From positions 372,001 to 436,000 of the forward strand of contig NC_018328.1 in the NCBI RefSeq assembly GCF_000234665.1: 64,000 bases of DNA, in the 5' to 3' direction. Positions 9,746 through 19,817 of the stretch are shown here, piece after piece; the first letter of the stretch is position 1; every line of letters begins with the position of its first letter. The DNA comes from Leishmania mexicana MHOM/GT/2001/U1103. Lineage: Eukaryota; Euglenozoa; Kinetoplastea; Trypanosomatida; Trypanosomatidae. The notes under the pieces are model-generated. The model saw nothing but the letters and a program-made list of their open reading frames with translations, had not been told where the DNA came from and did no database searches. A program made the translations under genes and the position numbers.

Positions 9746-10420
9746 GTCGCTGAGGGCTGCTTTGTGTGCGCGTTGCACCGTCAGGTCAAGCGACACGGTG
9801 GGAGGGAGGAAGGGGGGTGACGGAGAAGCTGGAGAGAGGCCTCGGAGCAGGAGCGGGTGTGGTTCCATCACCCACCAGCGCTTGGCGCTTCTCTTCACCT
9901 TGTGACGTGTGCGTGTGACACGTCGGACTTCGCCAATTTCCTGTGTCTTATGTACCGCTACTGTGGGGAGTGGGGTACACCGGTGGTGGCCCCCCTTCAC
10001 TGCCTCCCTCCCTGGCACTCAAGGCCACTCAGACGAACACCCCACACCGAGCGGTGTCGGTAAACATGGAAGTGAGGGGGGTGCCGTGCATATACCTGGC
10101 ATGCGTCCGTGTCCGCTCTACTCTCGCCTCCCCTTTCCTGTCGCACGGATGAGCCTTTTGCGCGACGTTGTGGGATGGGGGAGCGCGCAGGGAATGGCTG
10201 GCATACGCGTGCACACGCATGCATGTCCTGCCGCGGAGTGACGTACACAGGCGCAGGCGGAGGCAGACATCCGGTAGCCCCAAAGGCAAAGCCACTGCAT
10301 TCTGTCGTGTGTTCTCCTTCTGTGAACTTGCGGTCCGTGCCCAGCAGCCCGTCATCGCCCTCCGCCACCCCCTCAAAGTCGCCACCCCTTCTCCTTCACC
10401 TCTCCCTCTCTAGGTATAAA

Positions 10421-10439
10421 TATATATATATATATATAT
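10421..10439. repeat. (TA)n microsatellite
   Basis: Uninterrupted TA dinucleotides in the spacer before the helicase gene, likely length-polymorphic. Confidence 0.9.
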
Positions 10440-10849
10440 GCGTATACACGTATGTGTGGACAGGCCTCTCTGTGCCCCGCCTCCACCCCCTACCGACCCC
10501 ACCCACCCACCCCCATCCCTCCCCTCTCCAAACCTCTTCGACTCCCCCCTCTCTCTCCCCCCAAAGTAACATGAGCGCCTGAGCATAAGAGTGCAAAGCT
10601 CTCGCTGCCGCCCCGTCCCCCACGCTGCGGCTCGTGTCAGTGCTCACGAGTCTCCGTAGTAGCGGGTGGTGATGCTGCATGGGTGGGTAAGACCTTGTAC
10701 AAGTCATGGGCAGTGCCCCCGTGTACCAGCCAGGCATACCTGCGCACATACGCCTCGCTTTCTCCCTCTCGTGGCGGCCATCACCAGTGGCTACGGCCTG
10801 GTGAAGTTGTACAGCTATGGCCCGTACACGTCCCTCTTCACCTTCTCTC

Positions 10850-10932
10850 GCCCCCCCCCTCATCCCATCCTCCCTACCCGACCTCGGTGCCTTTCGGCAT
10901 CTCTCTGCCCCGTCCCCCCCTCCCCCTCGAAG
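10850..10932 (+). promoter_or_regulatory. Candidate spliced-leader acceptor for the DEAH helicase gene
   Basis: A long C/T-rich tract is followed by AG at 10931-10932, with a further AG at 10951-10952. Use of the first would give a ~183-nt 5'UTR containing one out-of-frame ATG at 10955. Confidence 0.4.
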
Positions 10933-11115
10933 CGCGCAGCCGTCTTGAACAGGTATGGAAAAGCGCGGGGAGCTGACACCCACCAGTCTGCTAGGCGTCG
11001 AATAAGGAATCACTCGCACAGACAGACGGGCACAGAGACGCATCATAGACGGCGAAGACGCAAACCGGGGCGCGACTTCTACAAGGTGCACCAGCGCACA
11101 CTCAAGCACGACGCA

Positions 11116-14100
11116 ATGGACGCCGTGTCAAGTGATCATGGCATCAAGCGGCCCCGTGAGGCGAATACACCACGCCACACGTCGCCCTTTGTGTCCGCAA
11201 GCGACGACGTGGCCGCGTCCCTTCAGGAACAGGCTCAGCGCTTCATCTCGCAGCTCGAAATGGGCGAAGTTCTCGAGCACGACCGCGACACGACCGAGGC
11301 GGTCATGACAGGCACCGATGAATCCGCGCAGTGGGCGTACGGCAGCGACTACTACCTCCGCCACGATGGCGAAGATGGCAAGGAGCACTCATCGCGCTCT
11401 CACGCCGTGGGTAGCACCGCCGCCGCTGCGGCTGCACGAGAGAGCGCCAGCGATGCTCAAGCGGACAAGGCTCGCAAGATCGTCGTCAGCCTAACCGTGA
11501 CGCCACCGTCCTTCTTCACCTCCGGGAACGATTTCGAAACGCGCGTGCTGTCGCGCAGGTCGGCAGCAGCCGCACATAAGGATGACGACGACGACGGCGG
11601 AGACCTCGACGGACGCGACGGATCCGCCACCTCTCGCTTCCTGCACGAGGCTTTTCGGACGTCTGACGTCGACATCATCGTGCCGGTTGTCAGCCACTCG
11701 TGCAGCCTCGCCGTGAGCGCCTCGAAGGGCAGCCAGACCCTCGCGGAACTCAAGCGGCTGATGGATCGCGAACGGACGAACCGAGACGCCATGGACACGT
11801 CCAAGTCGAGTCTGACGCAGCTCTTGCATAAAGATACGTACGGGCGTGTGGTGAGTGGAGAAGAGAAGGGAGTGGCGGGGGTAGGGAGTGGTTCTGCCCC
11901 CGCCCACGCGCATAGCGGCAGCGCCTCCTCCTTCGCCGGCGACCGCCGCAACGATGATGGCGAGGAGGAAGAGGCGAAGTACCTCAAGCGTCAGCTGCGC
12001 TTGGAGCAGGAACGGCTCGCTGAGATGGCACGGTTTCGTGGTGCGTCGGCTGCCTCCAGCACTGCCCCGCCCCCTGCGGCTGGAGGGGCAAACTCGCAGT
12101 GGGGCAGCAACCAGGAGAACCGCCGGCAGCGCAAGGACGAGCAACTCGCCCGCATCGAGGAGCGCAAGGCGCAGCTGGAGACACTCGCTGATGACGCGGT
12201 TGAGGTAGAGCGCCGAGACGCCATGCGTCGTCAGCGCGAGTCGCTGCCCATCCACCACTGCAAGGACGAGCTCCTACGCTATATTGGCGAGAGCCCTGTC
12301 ACCGTGGTTGTGGGCGAGACCGGCAGCGGCAAAACGACCCAGCTCGTTCAGTACCTGTACCAGCGCGGCTACGCGCGGCACGGCAAGGTAATCGGGTGCA
12401 CGCAGCCGCGGCGGCTCGCCGCCATCGGGGTGGCTCGTCGTGTCAGCGACGAGATGGGCTGCGCGCTCGGCACCACGGTCGGCTACTCGATACACCTCGA
12501 CGATACGACGACGGCCGACACACGCGTGAAATTTATGACGGACGGGGTGCTGCTTCGCGAGACCGTCAACGACCCATCACTGGACAAGTACAGCGTCGTG
12601 ATGCTGGACGAGGCCCATGAGAGGTCAGTGGACACGGATGTGTTGATGGGCGTGCTGAAGCTCGCCCTACACCGCCGTGGCGACCTGAAGCTCATCGTCA
12701 CCTCTGCCACGATGGACGTCCGCAAGTTCTCTGCCTTCTTCGGCAACGCGCCGTGCTACGAGATTCCGGGGCAGACCTTCCCGGTGAAGATCCACTACAG
12801 TCCGACGCCGGTGGCCGACTACGTCGCCGAGGCCGTGTTTCGTGTGTGCCAGCTGCACCTGCAGATGCCGCTGGACGACAAGCACGATATCCTTGTCTTC
12901 ATGACAGGGCGGGAGGACGTCTATGGCACTTGCGAACTGATCCATCGTCGGCTGACGGAGCTCAGCCCACAGCATCTCAGCACTCTCCTCATCATGCCGT
13001 GTCTCTCAGAGGCGGCCTCGGCGTGTTCCACGGGGATTGGGGTGCTTGACGCCACGCCAGCGGGCCTGCGCAAGGTTGTGGTCGCCACCAACGTCGCCGA
13101 GACGTCGCTGACGATCGATGGCGTGCGCTACGTCGTGGACTGCGGCTTCATGAAAACGAACGTGTATCGGCCGTCGATTGGCATGAACACGCTGCAGCGG
13201 TACCCCACCTCGCAGGCGCAGGCGAACCAGCGCAAAGGCCGCGCCGGTCGCACCACCGAAGGGACGTGCTACCGCCTCTATACAGAGGAACAGTATGCTG
13301 AGGAGATGCTGCCGAACAGCGTGCCAGAGATTCAGCGCAGCAGCGTGGACAGCGTGGTGCTGCTTCTGAAGAGCATTGGCGTTCACCGTCTTCGCGACTT
13401 CGACTTTATGGACGCTCCGCCGGCAGCTAACGTGCGGAGCAGCATGTTTCACTTGTGGGTGCTCGGCTTCCTGGATGACGCCGGCGCCATCACAGAGCAA
13501 GGGCAGCAGGCGCTGGAGTTCCCCATGTCCCCTGTGCTGGCAAAGCTTCTGCTGGAGAGCGCCAAGATGGGGTGCGCGCTGGAGATGGCCCGCATCGTCG
13601 CCATGATCTCCGCCGACCCCAAGAACCTCTTCGAGCTTCCAAAGGGTCGCGAGAAGGTGGCGCAGCAGCACCACAGCCGCTTTTATTCAAACGACTCGGA
13701 CCACCTGACGCTGCTGCACGTCTTCACACAGTACCTGGACCATGGCCGGTCTCGGCAGTGGGCGCAGGACCACTTCCTGCACTCCCCCACTCTTGCCAGG
13801 GCCCACGACGTGTTTGCGCAGCTGATTGAGAAGCTGCGCAAGGTGCATCTGCCCATCCAATCCTGCGGCCACGCGGAAATAGACAAGGTGCGCTACTGCC
13901 TCGCCAAAGCCTTTGCCCTGCAGGCGGCGCAACGATCAGATCGGCGGTGGACGGAATATCGACCGCTGCTGAACGCTGGCGTAACGTGCGCGGTGCACCC
14001 GGCCTCCGCGGTTCACGCGCGGAGCGAGATGCCGCCCTACATCGTCTATAATGATCTGCTGCTGACGCACAAGGAGTACTTGGTGATGGTGACGGCGGTG

Positions 14101-14382
14101 GAGCCAGAGTGGCTGGTGGAGAGCTCACGGGGCATCTACGAAATGCGTCATGGGGTGACGTTGTCATCGACGACGACGGCGGCGCTCTCGTCGTTTGCGG
14201 TGGCGGCAGCAACGACTCCGACGCCCTCCACAGCCTCCCGAGCTTCCCCTGCATCGATGTCTTTGTCGCCGACAGCGCGCAGTGCCAGCAAGGGTAGCAC
14301 GAACGTCTCTGCGGAGGCCAACGCTCCGGTGAAGAAGCCCGCGTTTGGGATGCTGTCCTCCAGGCGCCGGCCAAACATCTGA
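11116..14382 (+). CDS. DEAH-box RNA helicase, Prp16-like (pre-mRNA splicing)
   Basis: The 1088-residue protein carries a complete DEAH helicase core. Motif I GETGSGKT is at 400-407, motif Ia is TQPRRLAA, DEAH is at 498-501, SAT at 530-532, motif V is TNVAETSLTIDG, and motif VI QRKGRAGR is at 705-712. Winged-helix, ratchet and OB-fold regions follow. ELPKGRE in the ratchet/HA2 region and VFMTGREDVYGTCELI after RecA2 entry resemble Prp16/DHX38 more than Prp2, Prp22 or Prp43. Prp16 remodels the spliceosome between the two splicing steps; in trypanosomatids that would serve trans-splicing. The N-terminal ~390 residues are charged, low in complexity and divergent. The motif IV area (MPCLSEAASACSTGIGVLD) departs from the usual 'PLYSSLP' pattern. 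The C-terminal ~70 residues are Ser/Thr/Ala-rich. The ATG at 11116 was chosen over the longer frame because the upstream part is spacer-like. Confidence 0.8.
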   Translation: MDAVSSDHGIKRPREANTPRHTSPFVSASDDVAASLQEQAQRFISQLEMGEVLEHDRDTTEAVMTGTDESAQWAYGSDYYLRHDGEDGKEHSSRSHAVGSTAAAAAARESASDAQADKARKIVVSLTVTPPSFFTSGNDFETRVLSRRSAAAAHKDDDDDGGDLDGRDGSATSRFLHEAFRTSDVDIIVPVVSHSCSLAVSASKGSQTLAELKRLMDRERTNRDAMDTSKSSLTQLLHKDTYGRVVSGEEKGVAGVGSGSAPAHAHSGSASSFAGDRRNDDGEEEEAKYLKRQLRLEQERLAEMARFRGASAASSTAPPPAAGGANSQWGSNQENRRQRKDEQLARIEERKAQLETLADDAVEVERRDAMRRQRESLPIHHCKDELLRYIGESPVTVVVGETGSGKTTQLVQYLYQRGYARHGKVIGCTQPRRLAAIGVARRVSDEMGCALGTTVGYSIHLDDTTTADTRVKFMTDGVLLRETVNDPSLDKYSVVMLDEAHERSVDTDVLMGVLKLALHRRGDLKLIVTSATMDVRKFSAFFGNAPCYEIPGQTFPVKIHYSPTPVADYVAEAVFRVCQLHLQMPLDDKHDILVFMTGREDVYGTCELIHRRLTELSPQHLSTLLIMPCLSEAASACSTGIGVLDATPAGLRKVVVATNVAETSLTIDGVRYVVDCGFMKTNVYRPSIGMNTLQRYPTSQAQANQRKGRAGRTTEGTCYRLYTEEQYAEEMLPNSVPEIQRSSVDSVVLLLKSIGVHRLRDFDFMDAPPAANVRSSMFHLWVLGFLDDAGAITEQGQQALEFPMSPVLAKLLLESAKMGCALEMARIVAMISADPKNLFELPKGREKVAQQHHSRFYSNDSDHLTLLHVFTQYLDHGRSRQWAQDHFLHSPTLARAHDVFAQLIEKLRKVHLPIQSCGHAEIDKVRYCLAKAFALQAAQRSDRRWTEYRPLLNAGVTCAVHPASAVHARSEMPPYIVYNDLLLTHKEYLVMVTAVEPEWLVESSRGIYEMRHGVTLSSTTTAALSSFAVAAATTPTPSTASRASPASMSLSPTARSASKGSTNVSAEANAPVKKPAFGMLSSRRRPNI

Positions 14383-15737
14383 CAGTACCTCGTATGTTTC
14401 GAGCAACGTGTTTGTTTCTCGTGTTGTGCGTGCGTGTGTCACGCGAGACAGCCGTAGCGGCATACAGCTCCTGTGCACCCGAGTAGGCATGTCTGTGTGT
14501 CTGTGCCTGGGAGGAGGAAAGGGACGTCTCTCGATGCCCACACACACCCCTCTCGACGTCAGGGAACGCTGGCGCGGAGAGGGTGGTGGAGACGGTGTTG
14601 CGTCCACACGCATGCACGCATCTAACAAGTCAGCCCCTGAGCCCGCAGCAGCGTCCACAGTTGCGCGCACACCCGCATGCCTTTGCCTGCACAGGCACCT
14701 ACATATGTGCAGCGTCCCCGCATCCGGCATGACGCTCCACCTCGTCTTTCTTTCATTCTTGCCCCACCGTCCACCCATCCCGATCCCTGCCTCTGCACGC
14801 GCACGTGATATGGTATCCCGTGAGGGACAGATATCTGCAGTGGAAGAAGGCTGGGAGGCAAAGGTCCCCAGCCGTTGTCTCCTCATCGTCTGCAAGGGTT
14901 TGCAAGGCACAAGGGGGAGGGGGACGCGCAGGTGCGCGGAAGCGGGTGGAGAACAACGGCAAGAAAAAGGCAGTCCGGAAGTGTGTGTGGCAAGGAGAGA
15001 GATACACAACACACACACACAGACACGCGCACACACGCACGAGGCCCCTGTGACGCCACTCCTTTGTTTTTCGCATGCGTGTGTGCGTGTGTGTTGTGTG
15101 TGTGTTGCCTCATGCGCCATCACTGCACATCACCACCAACCTCTCCCCTCCTCCCGTCTCCTGCTCCTTACAGGTGTCGCTGCTGTTGTTGGTATACAAA
15201 AACAAAAAACAACATACACGCATCGCACTCCCCCCCCCTCTCTCTATCTGTTAGCCTTCACTTGCAACAGCCCGCTCAAGCCAGATACGCGCCAACGCGC
15301 CCACCCCTCCCTCCGGCGCTTGCCTCCTCCCCAACGGCCCTCCTCGCCTCCCTCCCCCCACTCCTCACGTGCATTTGTCTTCGGGGTGCATGCGTGGCGC
15401 CCCGTACGTTCTTTTTCGTTCCTGCTGCCCTTCTGCGTACACTTCTCTCTCCTTTGCGCATCGCGTCTCGTCGCCGCTGTCGTCCCGCCCCCTCCTCTCA
15501 CCCTCACAGCCACACCACATCACATCACACGTCGTCACGCCCTTTGGCCTTTAGGCTTCGCACGAGCACCCTCTTTGGGGGAGAGAGGGAGGAGGAGGGG
15601 AACTTTCCTTCGACCGGTCTGTGCGCGCGTAGCGGAAGCTGCGGTTTGGGTAGTCACCCCGTTGCCCCGCTTCTCTCTGTGTGTGTGTACTTTGCAGGGT
15701 CGCTGGATGAGGATTTGAGGCAGGGGAGGGGGCCCCA
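14383..15737. other. Intergenic spacer
   Basis: Spacer with CA/GT microsatellites (about 15005-15050 and 15075-15110) and dense C/T tracts from 15120 to 15550. Several candidate acceptors for the formin gene occur: AG at 15508-15509, 15553-15554 and 15696-15697. A 457-codon frame (14345-15718) spans it but encodes low-complexity His-Thr and Pro-Ser runs. Confidence 0.6.
15481..15509 (+). promoter_or_regulatory. Candidate spliced-leader acceptor for the formin gene
   Basis: A C/T-rich tract ends in CACAG at 15505-15509. Two later AGs (15554 and 15697) also follow pyrimidines, so the exact site is uncertain. Confidence 0.35.
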
Positions 15738-18700
15738 ATGAACATCTTTCGCGGTATTCAACACTACTTCTCCGGCGGCGGTGGGGATCTGAAGCAGCTG
15801 CTGGACACACGCGTGTATGTGTGGAACATACCGGTCGGTAGCACGACTCTGGCAGATCGGAATCTGCGCGTAGGCCGCTCGACGACGCGCTCCATTGAGT
15901 CCACCTGCAGCTACCTCGATAATGCGGAGACGAATCGCTACATGGTCTTCAACTTCTCGCCGCTCATGATGGAGCTGGTGGAGGGGTGCCATTGTGGGCA
16001 GGTGCTGGACTTCTCGAAGCAGTCCGTAGAGAACTACGGCCTACTCATGGAGGTGTGCTTCACAATTCGCAAGTGGGTGTACGCTGGCGACACAGACGGC
16101 AGGTCACCCGTGGCGCCGTCCGCGCCGTCGCCGATCGGTGGTGCAGTGTCTTCGAGCCGGCACACGCACACCCACTGTGCTGTCCTGGCCTTCCTAGAGG
16201 AGTCGCCAGCAGTGGCGCATCCGAATTACGCGGCGATGATTGGGGCGTGCTACCTCATCTTCTCCGGCTTCCCCACGTACACAGGCAGCGGCACGCTAGA
16301 CTTTGTGGAGAGAGAGCTCGGCATCCCCCGCAGCGTCTACCACGCGCCGTCGCAGGAGAGCTACATCAACTATTTCCAGCTGCTATTTGAGATTCCGGTG
16401 CTGCCGAACCCAAAACGGCTCACGCTGACACGCGTCTCGTTGCACAACTTGAGCTCCCTATCAAAGAGCAAGCTTGGCCTGCAGCTCGACAGCGCAGACG
16501 GCACAGCAACCCGGCTCTTCAGCGACCCCAACGCCTGGCGTCGTGGAGACCCCTCCACGCTAGAGGTTTACCTGGACCTGAACGAGAGCGTGCTTGGCGA
16601 CTTTGTCCTCAACGTGTTCCTGTACGATGTACAGCCCATCCATCGCGACAGCGGCGGCGTGATGGCGGGGTCCTCCCTCTCCGCAGGTAGCAGCAGCCTC
16701 GTCGGTGGGGCCCTACCGTCGTCAATGGATGGTTTTCCGGCTCTGTCAGCGGCGTCACAGGAGAAGGCCCTCGTTGGCTTAGGCGGTGCCGCATCGCTGC
16801 CGAAAACACGCTTTATCACGGGCACCTCAAAGGAGAAGAAGATCGTGCAGAAGGGACGGCTGCTGCGCCTCGCCTTCAGCACCATCTTCATCCACCAGGC
16901 GATGCATCGCGTCCGCGTACGGGACATGGACTACGCGGCGGCGAACGCATTGCCAGACGACTTCTATGCACAGCTGCACTTTAGCGAGTGCGCTCCAGCC
17001 GACTCGGACGAGGACTACGCGAGGCAGATTACCCAACGCGTAGAGCAGTCGCCGCAGCGCCAGATCATGCTCTCCCGGCCTGACCCCCGCGACCTCCTCG
17101 CATCCGCTGGCGGCTACCGATCCTCTAGTCAGTACGCCGCTGTTGAGGAGGAGTGCCGAGGAGGCGTGTACTACCGCAGCGACGGGACCAGGTGTGGCGG
17201 TGGTGCGAGCATGGACCTGCGCGTCCGCCAAGAGCGGTCGCTGCCGCTGACCGGAGCCACCATGCTGTACCTCCCCACCCCCCTGCACATGAACAGCGAA
17301 GATGAGCGGCTCTTTGACAATGAGGACGACGTCGCGGAGTCTGAGCCGACGCTGGTCCGGGTGGAGCCGCGACCAGGCACCGCTGCTCGGCCTCGCCAGC
17401 CCACACCAGAGCGCATGTATGGCGGCGGGTATCCGGTTACATCTACCCAGGTTGCAGACGTGCAGGAAGCATCGTCGGCACCTTCCTCATACGCGGCAGC
17501 GCCACGACCACACCCGCCGTCGTCACTTCCGCCTCCACCACCACCACCGGTGAAAGGCATTCCGTTGACGCATCTTGACCCCACCATGATCACCGAAGAA
17601 AACTCGCCACCGCCGCCGGGGGGGTTGCCACCGCCGCCGGGGGGGTTGCCCCCACCGCCACCACCGCCAGGCAAGCTGCCGCCCCCACCGGCGCCACCCT
17701 CCAAACTCCCCCCTCCGAGGCCGCCGCCGGCGCCCCCCGCTGGTCTCCCCCTCACCGCGCCTTCGGCTGAGGTGCCGCCGCCGCCACCGCCGCCGCCACC
17801 GCCAGGACCACTGAACAGCAATGCACCGCCACCCCCGCCTCCGCCGCGCGGCTTCCTCAGCAGTGCAGCGCCTGCTGCAAAGCCGAAGCCACAGTACACC
17901 GGACCGCGGCTCAAAACGTTCTTTTGGAAGAAGATTTCCAAGCCGAGCGGCATCTGGGCAGCGTCGGACACCGACGACGTGCGCTGCGCTGTGATCGACG
18001 AGCCCTTCATGCTCGAACTCTTCAAGGTGAAGGCCGTCGCACAGGCGAGCGCGGCCGAGGCAGCGGCGAAGAAGTCGGAGCAGGAGCGGCGCAGCCAGCT
18101 GCGCAGCAACGTGTTCACGGGCCAACGGTTGCAGAACATGGGCATCGCCCTCAAGCGCGTACAGGTTCCGGTGGAAGTCCTGTGCAAAGCCCTCATCACG
18201 TGCGACAGCGCCGTTCTGCCGCCAGAGCGACGGGAGACGCTGACGGCGGCGCTGCCCACCGCCGAGGACGTGGCGGCGCTCACGGCTGAGAAGCAGGCGG
18301 GACGGGCGGTTTGGACAGACGTGGAGACGTACCTCTACACAGCCGCGACGACTGTGAAGGATGTGCGAGAGCGGCTGCAGCTCTGGACGGCTGCCGAGGA
18401 GCTCGAGGACACCGTCCAGTCCATCTCGAGCCTGCTAAGCTCCGTCGACGCGGCCGTGTGCGCCATCACACATCGCAACGGCCGCTTTGCCCGGATGATG
18501 CGCATAATCCTGGCGTTTGGAAACTACCTGAACCGTGGCACCCCACACGCCGACGCCGAAGGATTTCGCCTGGAGAGCCTCAGCCAGCTCAACTTCGTGA
18601 AGAGCTCAGACGGGAAGACGACAGTGCTGATGGCGCTTGTCGTGTCCCTCATGGACAGCGGACAAGGTGGGAGTGAGCGAGGAGGAGGCACCACGAGCGC

Positions 18701-19322
18701 ACCCGGCGACGGCAGTGATGATGATGAGGTTTGCAACGTTCTGCGCTTTGTGGATGATGTCAGCTGTGTTCGCGCCGTGGCGAGCAGCCCGCTGCAGGAC
18801 ATGGGACAACAGGTGTTGCAGCTGAACTTCACGCTGCAGCGCATGCGGCGCGTCGTCGAGGAGGCCAAGGACACGAAAGCCTGGTATGACAAGCGGCTCC
18901 CGTCCGTGAAGGCGGAGGAGGTGCCGGATGCCTTGCCGGGGCTGCTCACAGAAGCTGTGGACCGCTATTTGGCCACGGTGGGGCAGATCGCCTTGAGGTA
19001 CCAGCAGCTGCGCGATGACGTGTCGGCCATGATGGCCACCTACGGTGAGGACCCCAACGCAGACGAGACCGTCATTTGGGGCTACGTGCTTCAGTTCAGC
19101 AAGGACGTGCAGCGGTGTGTGGACGCGGTGACCGCAGCCCACCTGACGAAGCGCCAACTCATGGGAATCCCGGAAGCGCTTGAGCGGACGCCGAGCGGGG
19201 GCAAAGCAGCCGCCGCTGCGCCACCATCCCCCAGCGGCGGCGCACAGTCGCGAGGGTCGCATGACGGGGTCCGCCGAACGCGGCTGCCGAAGCTCGTCGA
19301 TGACGATGACAGCGATGACTAG
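15738..19322 (+). CDS. Formin with PTEN-like N-terminus, FH1 and FH2 domains
   Basis: The 1194-residue protein should nucleate and elongate actin filaments. Residues ~20-240 resemble the PTEN/tensin-type phosphatase-like fold (RYMVFNFSPLMMELVEG, then HCAVLAFLEES with Cys147), and ~240-430 a C2-like beta region (LEVYLDLNE...DFVLNVFLYDV). This arrangement is known from plant class II and some protist formins. The HCxxGxxRT phosphate loop is not conserved, so it is probably a lipid-binding or scaffold module. FH1 is the proline-rich stretch at about residues 595-705, with many PPPPP runs. FH2 starts at about 725 with the hallmark FFWKKI (Trp730) and includes GNYLN (928-932) followed by GFRLESL. 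The C-terminus is acidic and Asp-rich. Start: first ATG after the pyrimidine-rich spacer. The GBD/DID region of diaphanous formins is absent. Confidence 0.88.
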   Translation: MNIFRGIQHYFSGGGGDLKQLLDTRVYVWNIPVGSTTLADRNLRVGRSTTRSIESTCSYLDNAETNRYMVFNFSPLMMELVEGCHCGQVLDFSKQSVENYGLLMEVCFTIRKWVYAGDTDGRSPVAPSAPSPIGGAVSSSRHTHTHCAVLAFLEESPAVAHPNYAAMIGACYLIFSGFPTYTGSGTLDFVERELGIPRSVYHAPSQESYINYFQLLFEIPVLPNPKRLTLTRVSLHNLSSLSKSKLGLQLDSADGTATRLFSDPNAWRRGDPSTLEVYLDLNESVLGDFVLNVFLYDVQPIHRDSGGVMAGSSLSAGSSSLVGGALPSSMDGFPALSAASQEKALVGLGGAASLPKTRFITGTSKEKKIVQKGRLLRLAFSTIFIHQAMHRVRVRDMDYAAANALPDDFYAQLHFSECAPADSDEDYARQITQRVEQSPQRQIMLSRPDPRDLLASAGGYRSSSQYAAVEEECRGGVYYRSDGTRCGGGASMDLRVRQERSLPLTGATMLYLPTPLHMNSEDERLFDNEDDVAESEPTLVRVEPRPGTAARPRQPTPERMYGGGYPVTSTQVADVQEASSAPSSYAAAPRPHPPSSLPPPPPPPVKGIPLTHLDPTMITEENSPPPPGGLPPPPGGLPPPPPPPGKLPPPPAPPSKLPPPRPPPAPPAGLPLTAPSAEVPPPPPPPPPPGPLNSNAPPPPPPPRGFLSSAAPAAKPKPQYTGPRLKTFFWKKISKPSGIWAASDTDDVRCAVIDEPFMLELFKVKAVAQASAAEAAAKKSEQERRSQLRSNVFTGQRLQNMGIALKRVQVPVEVLCKALITCDSAVLPPERRETLTAALPTAEDVAALTAEKQAGRAVWTDVETYLYTAATTVKDVRERLQLWTAAEELEDTVQSISSLLSSVDAAVCAITHRNGRFARMMRIILAFGNYLNRGTPHADAEGFRLESLSQLNFVKSSDGKTTVLMALVVSLMDSGQGGSERGGGTTSAPGDGSDDDEVCNVLRFVDDVSCVRAVASSPLQDMGQQVLQLNFTLQRMRRVVEEAKDTKAWYDKRLPSVKAEEVPDALPGLLTEAVDRYLATVGQIALRYQQLRDDVSAMMATYGEDPNADETVIWGYVLQFSKDVQRCVDAVTAAHLTKRQLMGIPEALERTPSGGKAAAAAPPSPSGGAQSRGSHDGVRRTRLPKLVDDDDSDD
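17520..17855 (+). repeat. FH1 proline-codon repeat tract
   Basis: CCG/CCA/CCC-rich sequence encodes the polyproline FH1 segment, including the direct repeat CCGCCGCCGGGGGGGTTGCC at about 17612 and 17630. It is the expected profilin-actin docking region and is prone to length change. Confidence 0.8.
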
Positions 19323-19817
19323 GGCGGCCGGCGGCATGAGAGGGGGGCGAGTGCGCACACGCATGCGGAGAGAGAGGAACAAACAACGTGAAACGGCGGC
19401 AATGCGGCCCAACGCATGAGGAAGGGAAGAACACGACCAAAGAAGAAGGGGAAAGGCGCGTAGTTGAGTGCAACCCACCAACCGACACACACGCGCACAT
19501 CCACGCCACATGGTGCAAGCGAACTCTCTGCTCTCTACATGGTGTGCGACACTGCTCGTCCTCACATCTCCCCCTCCCTCCCCCGTCTCCGTCTCCCTCA
19601 CTCGACTGTTCTTCGTGGCATCCACTGTCCTTCGTTTTTTCCCCCTGCCCGCCTTGCACTCGGGACTGATGGCACCCTGCGGGTGCGTCGCATCAGTGGG
19701 TGCCCTCGACTCGTCGCCCTGCACACCATCCCAGGAGGCACGCACGCGTGCAGGCATGCTCACGTGCGAGTGCGCAGCACTACTCTGCTCTCTGTACTCT
19801 CCCTTTCTTCAAGCGTC
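19323..19817. other. Intergenic spacer
   Basis: A purine-rich 3' flank of the formin gene (about 19330-19470) changes to C/T-rich sequence (19560-19600 and 19630-19650) before the next ATG. No gene is apparent. The downstream frame runs back to 19464 but through low-complexity codons. Confidence 0.6.

Larger units (their letters stand above)
9746..11115. other. Intergenic spacer
   Basis: Spacer between the transporter and helicase genes. It contains a (TA)n microsatellite at 10421-10439, a run of C-rich tracts (10480-10560 and 10850-10925) and a candidate splice acceptor near 10931. The helicase frame stays open upstream to 10666 through low-complexity sequence. I regard this as chance. Confidence 0.6.

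Noticed and set aside
10396..10582. TA-rich tract as a TATA-type promoter
   Set aside because: Trypanosomatid protein genes are transcribed polycistronically without individual promoters, and similar TA microsatellites occur in several spacers.
14345..15718. 457-codon open frame spanning the whole spacer between helicase and formin genes
   Set aside because: It overlaps the helicase 3' end, and its product is dominated by microsatellite-encoded His/Thr and C/T-tract-encoded Pro/Ser/Leu. Chance open frames of this size are common in GC-rich, pyrimidine-biased DNA.
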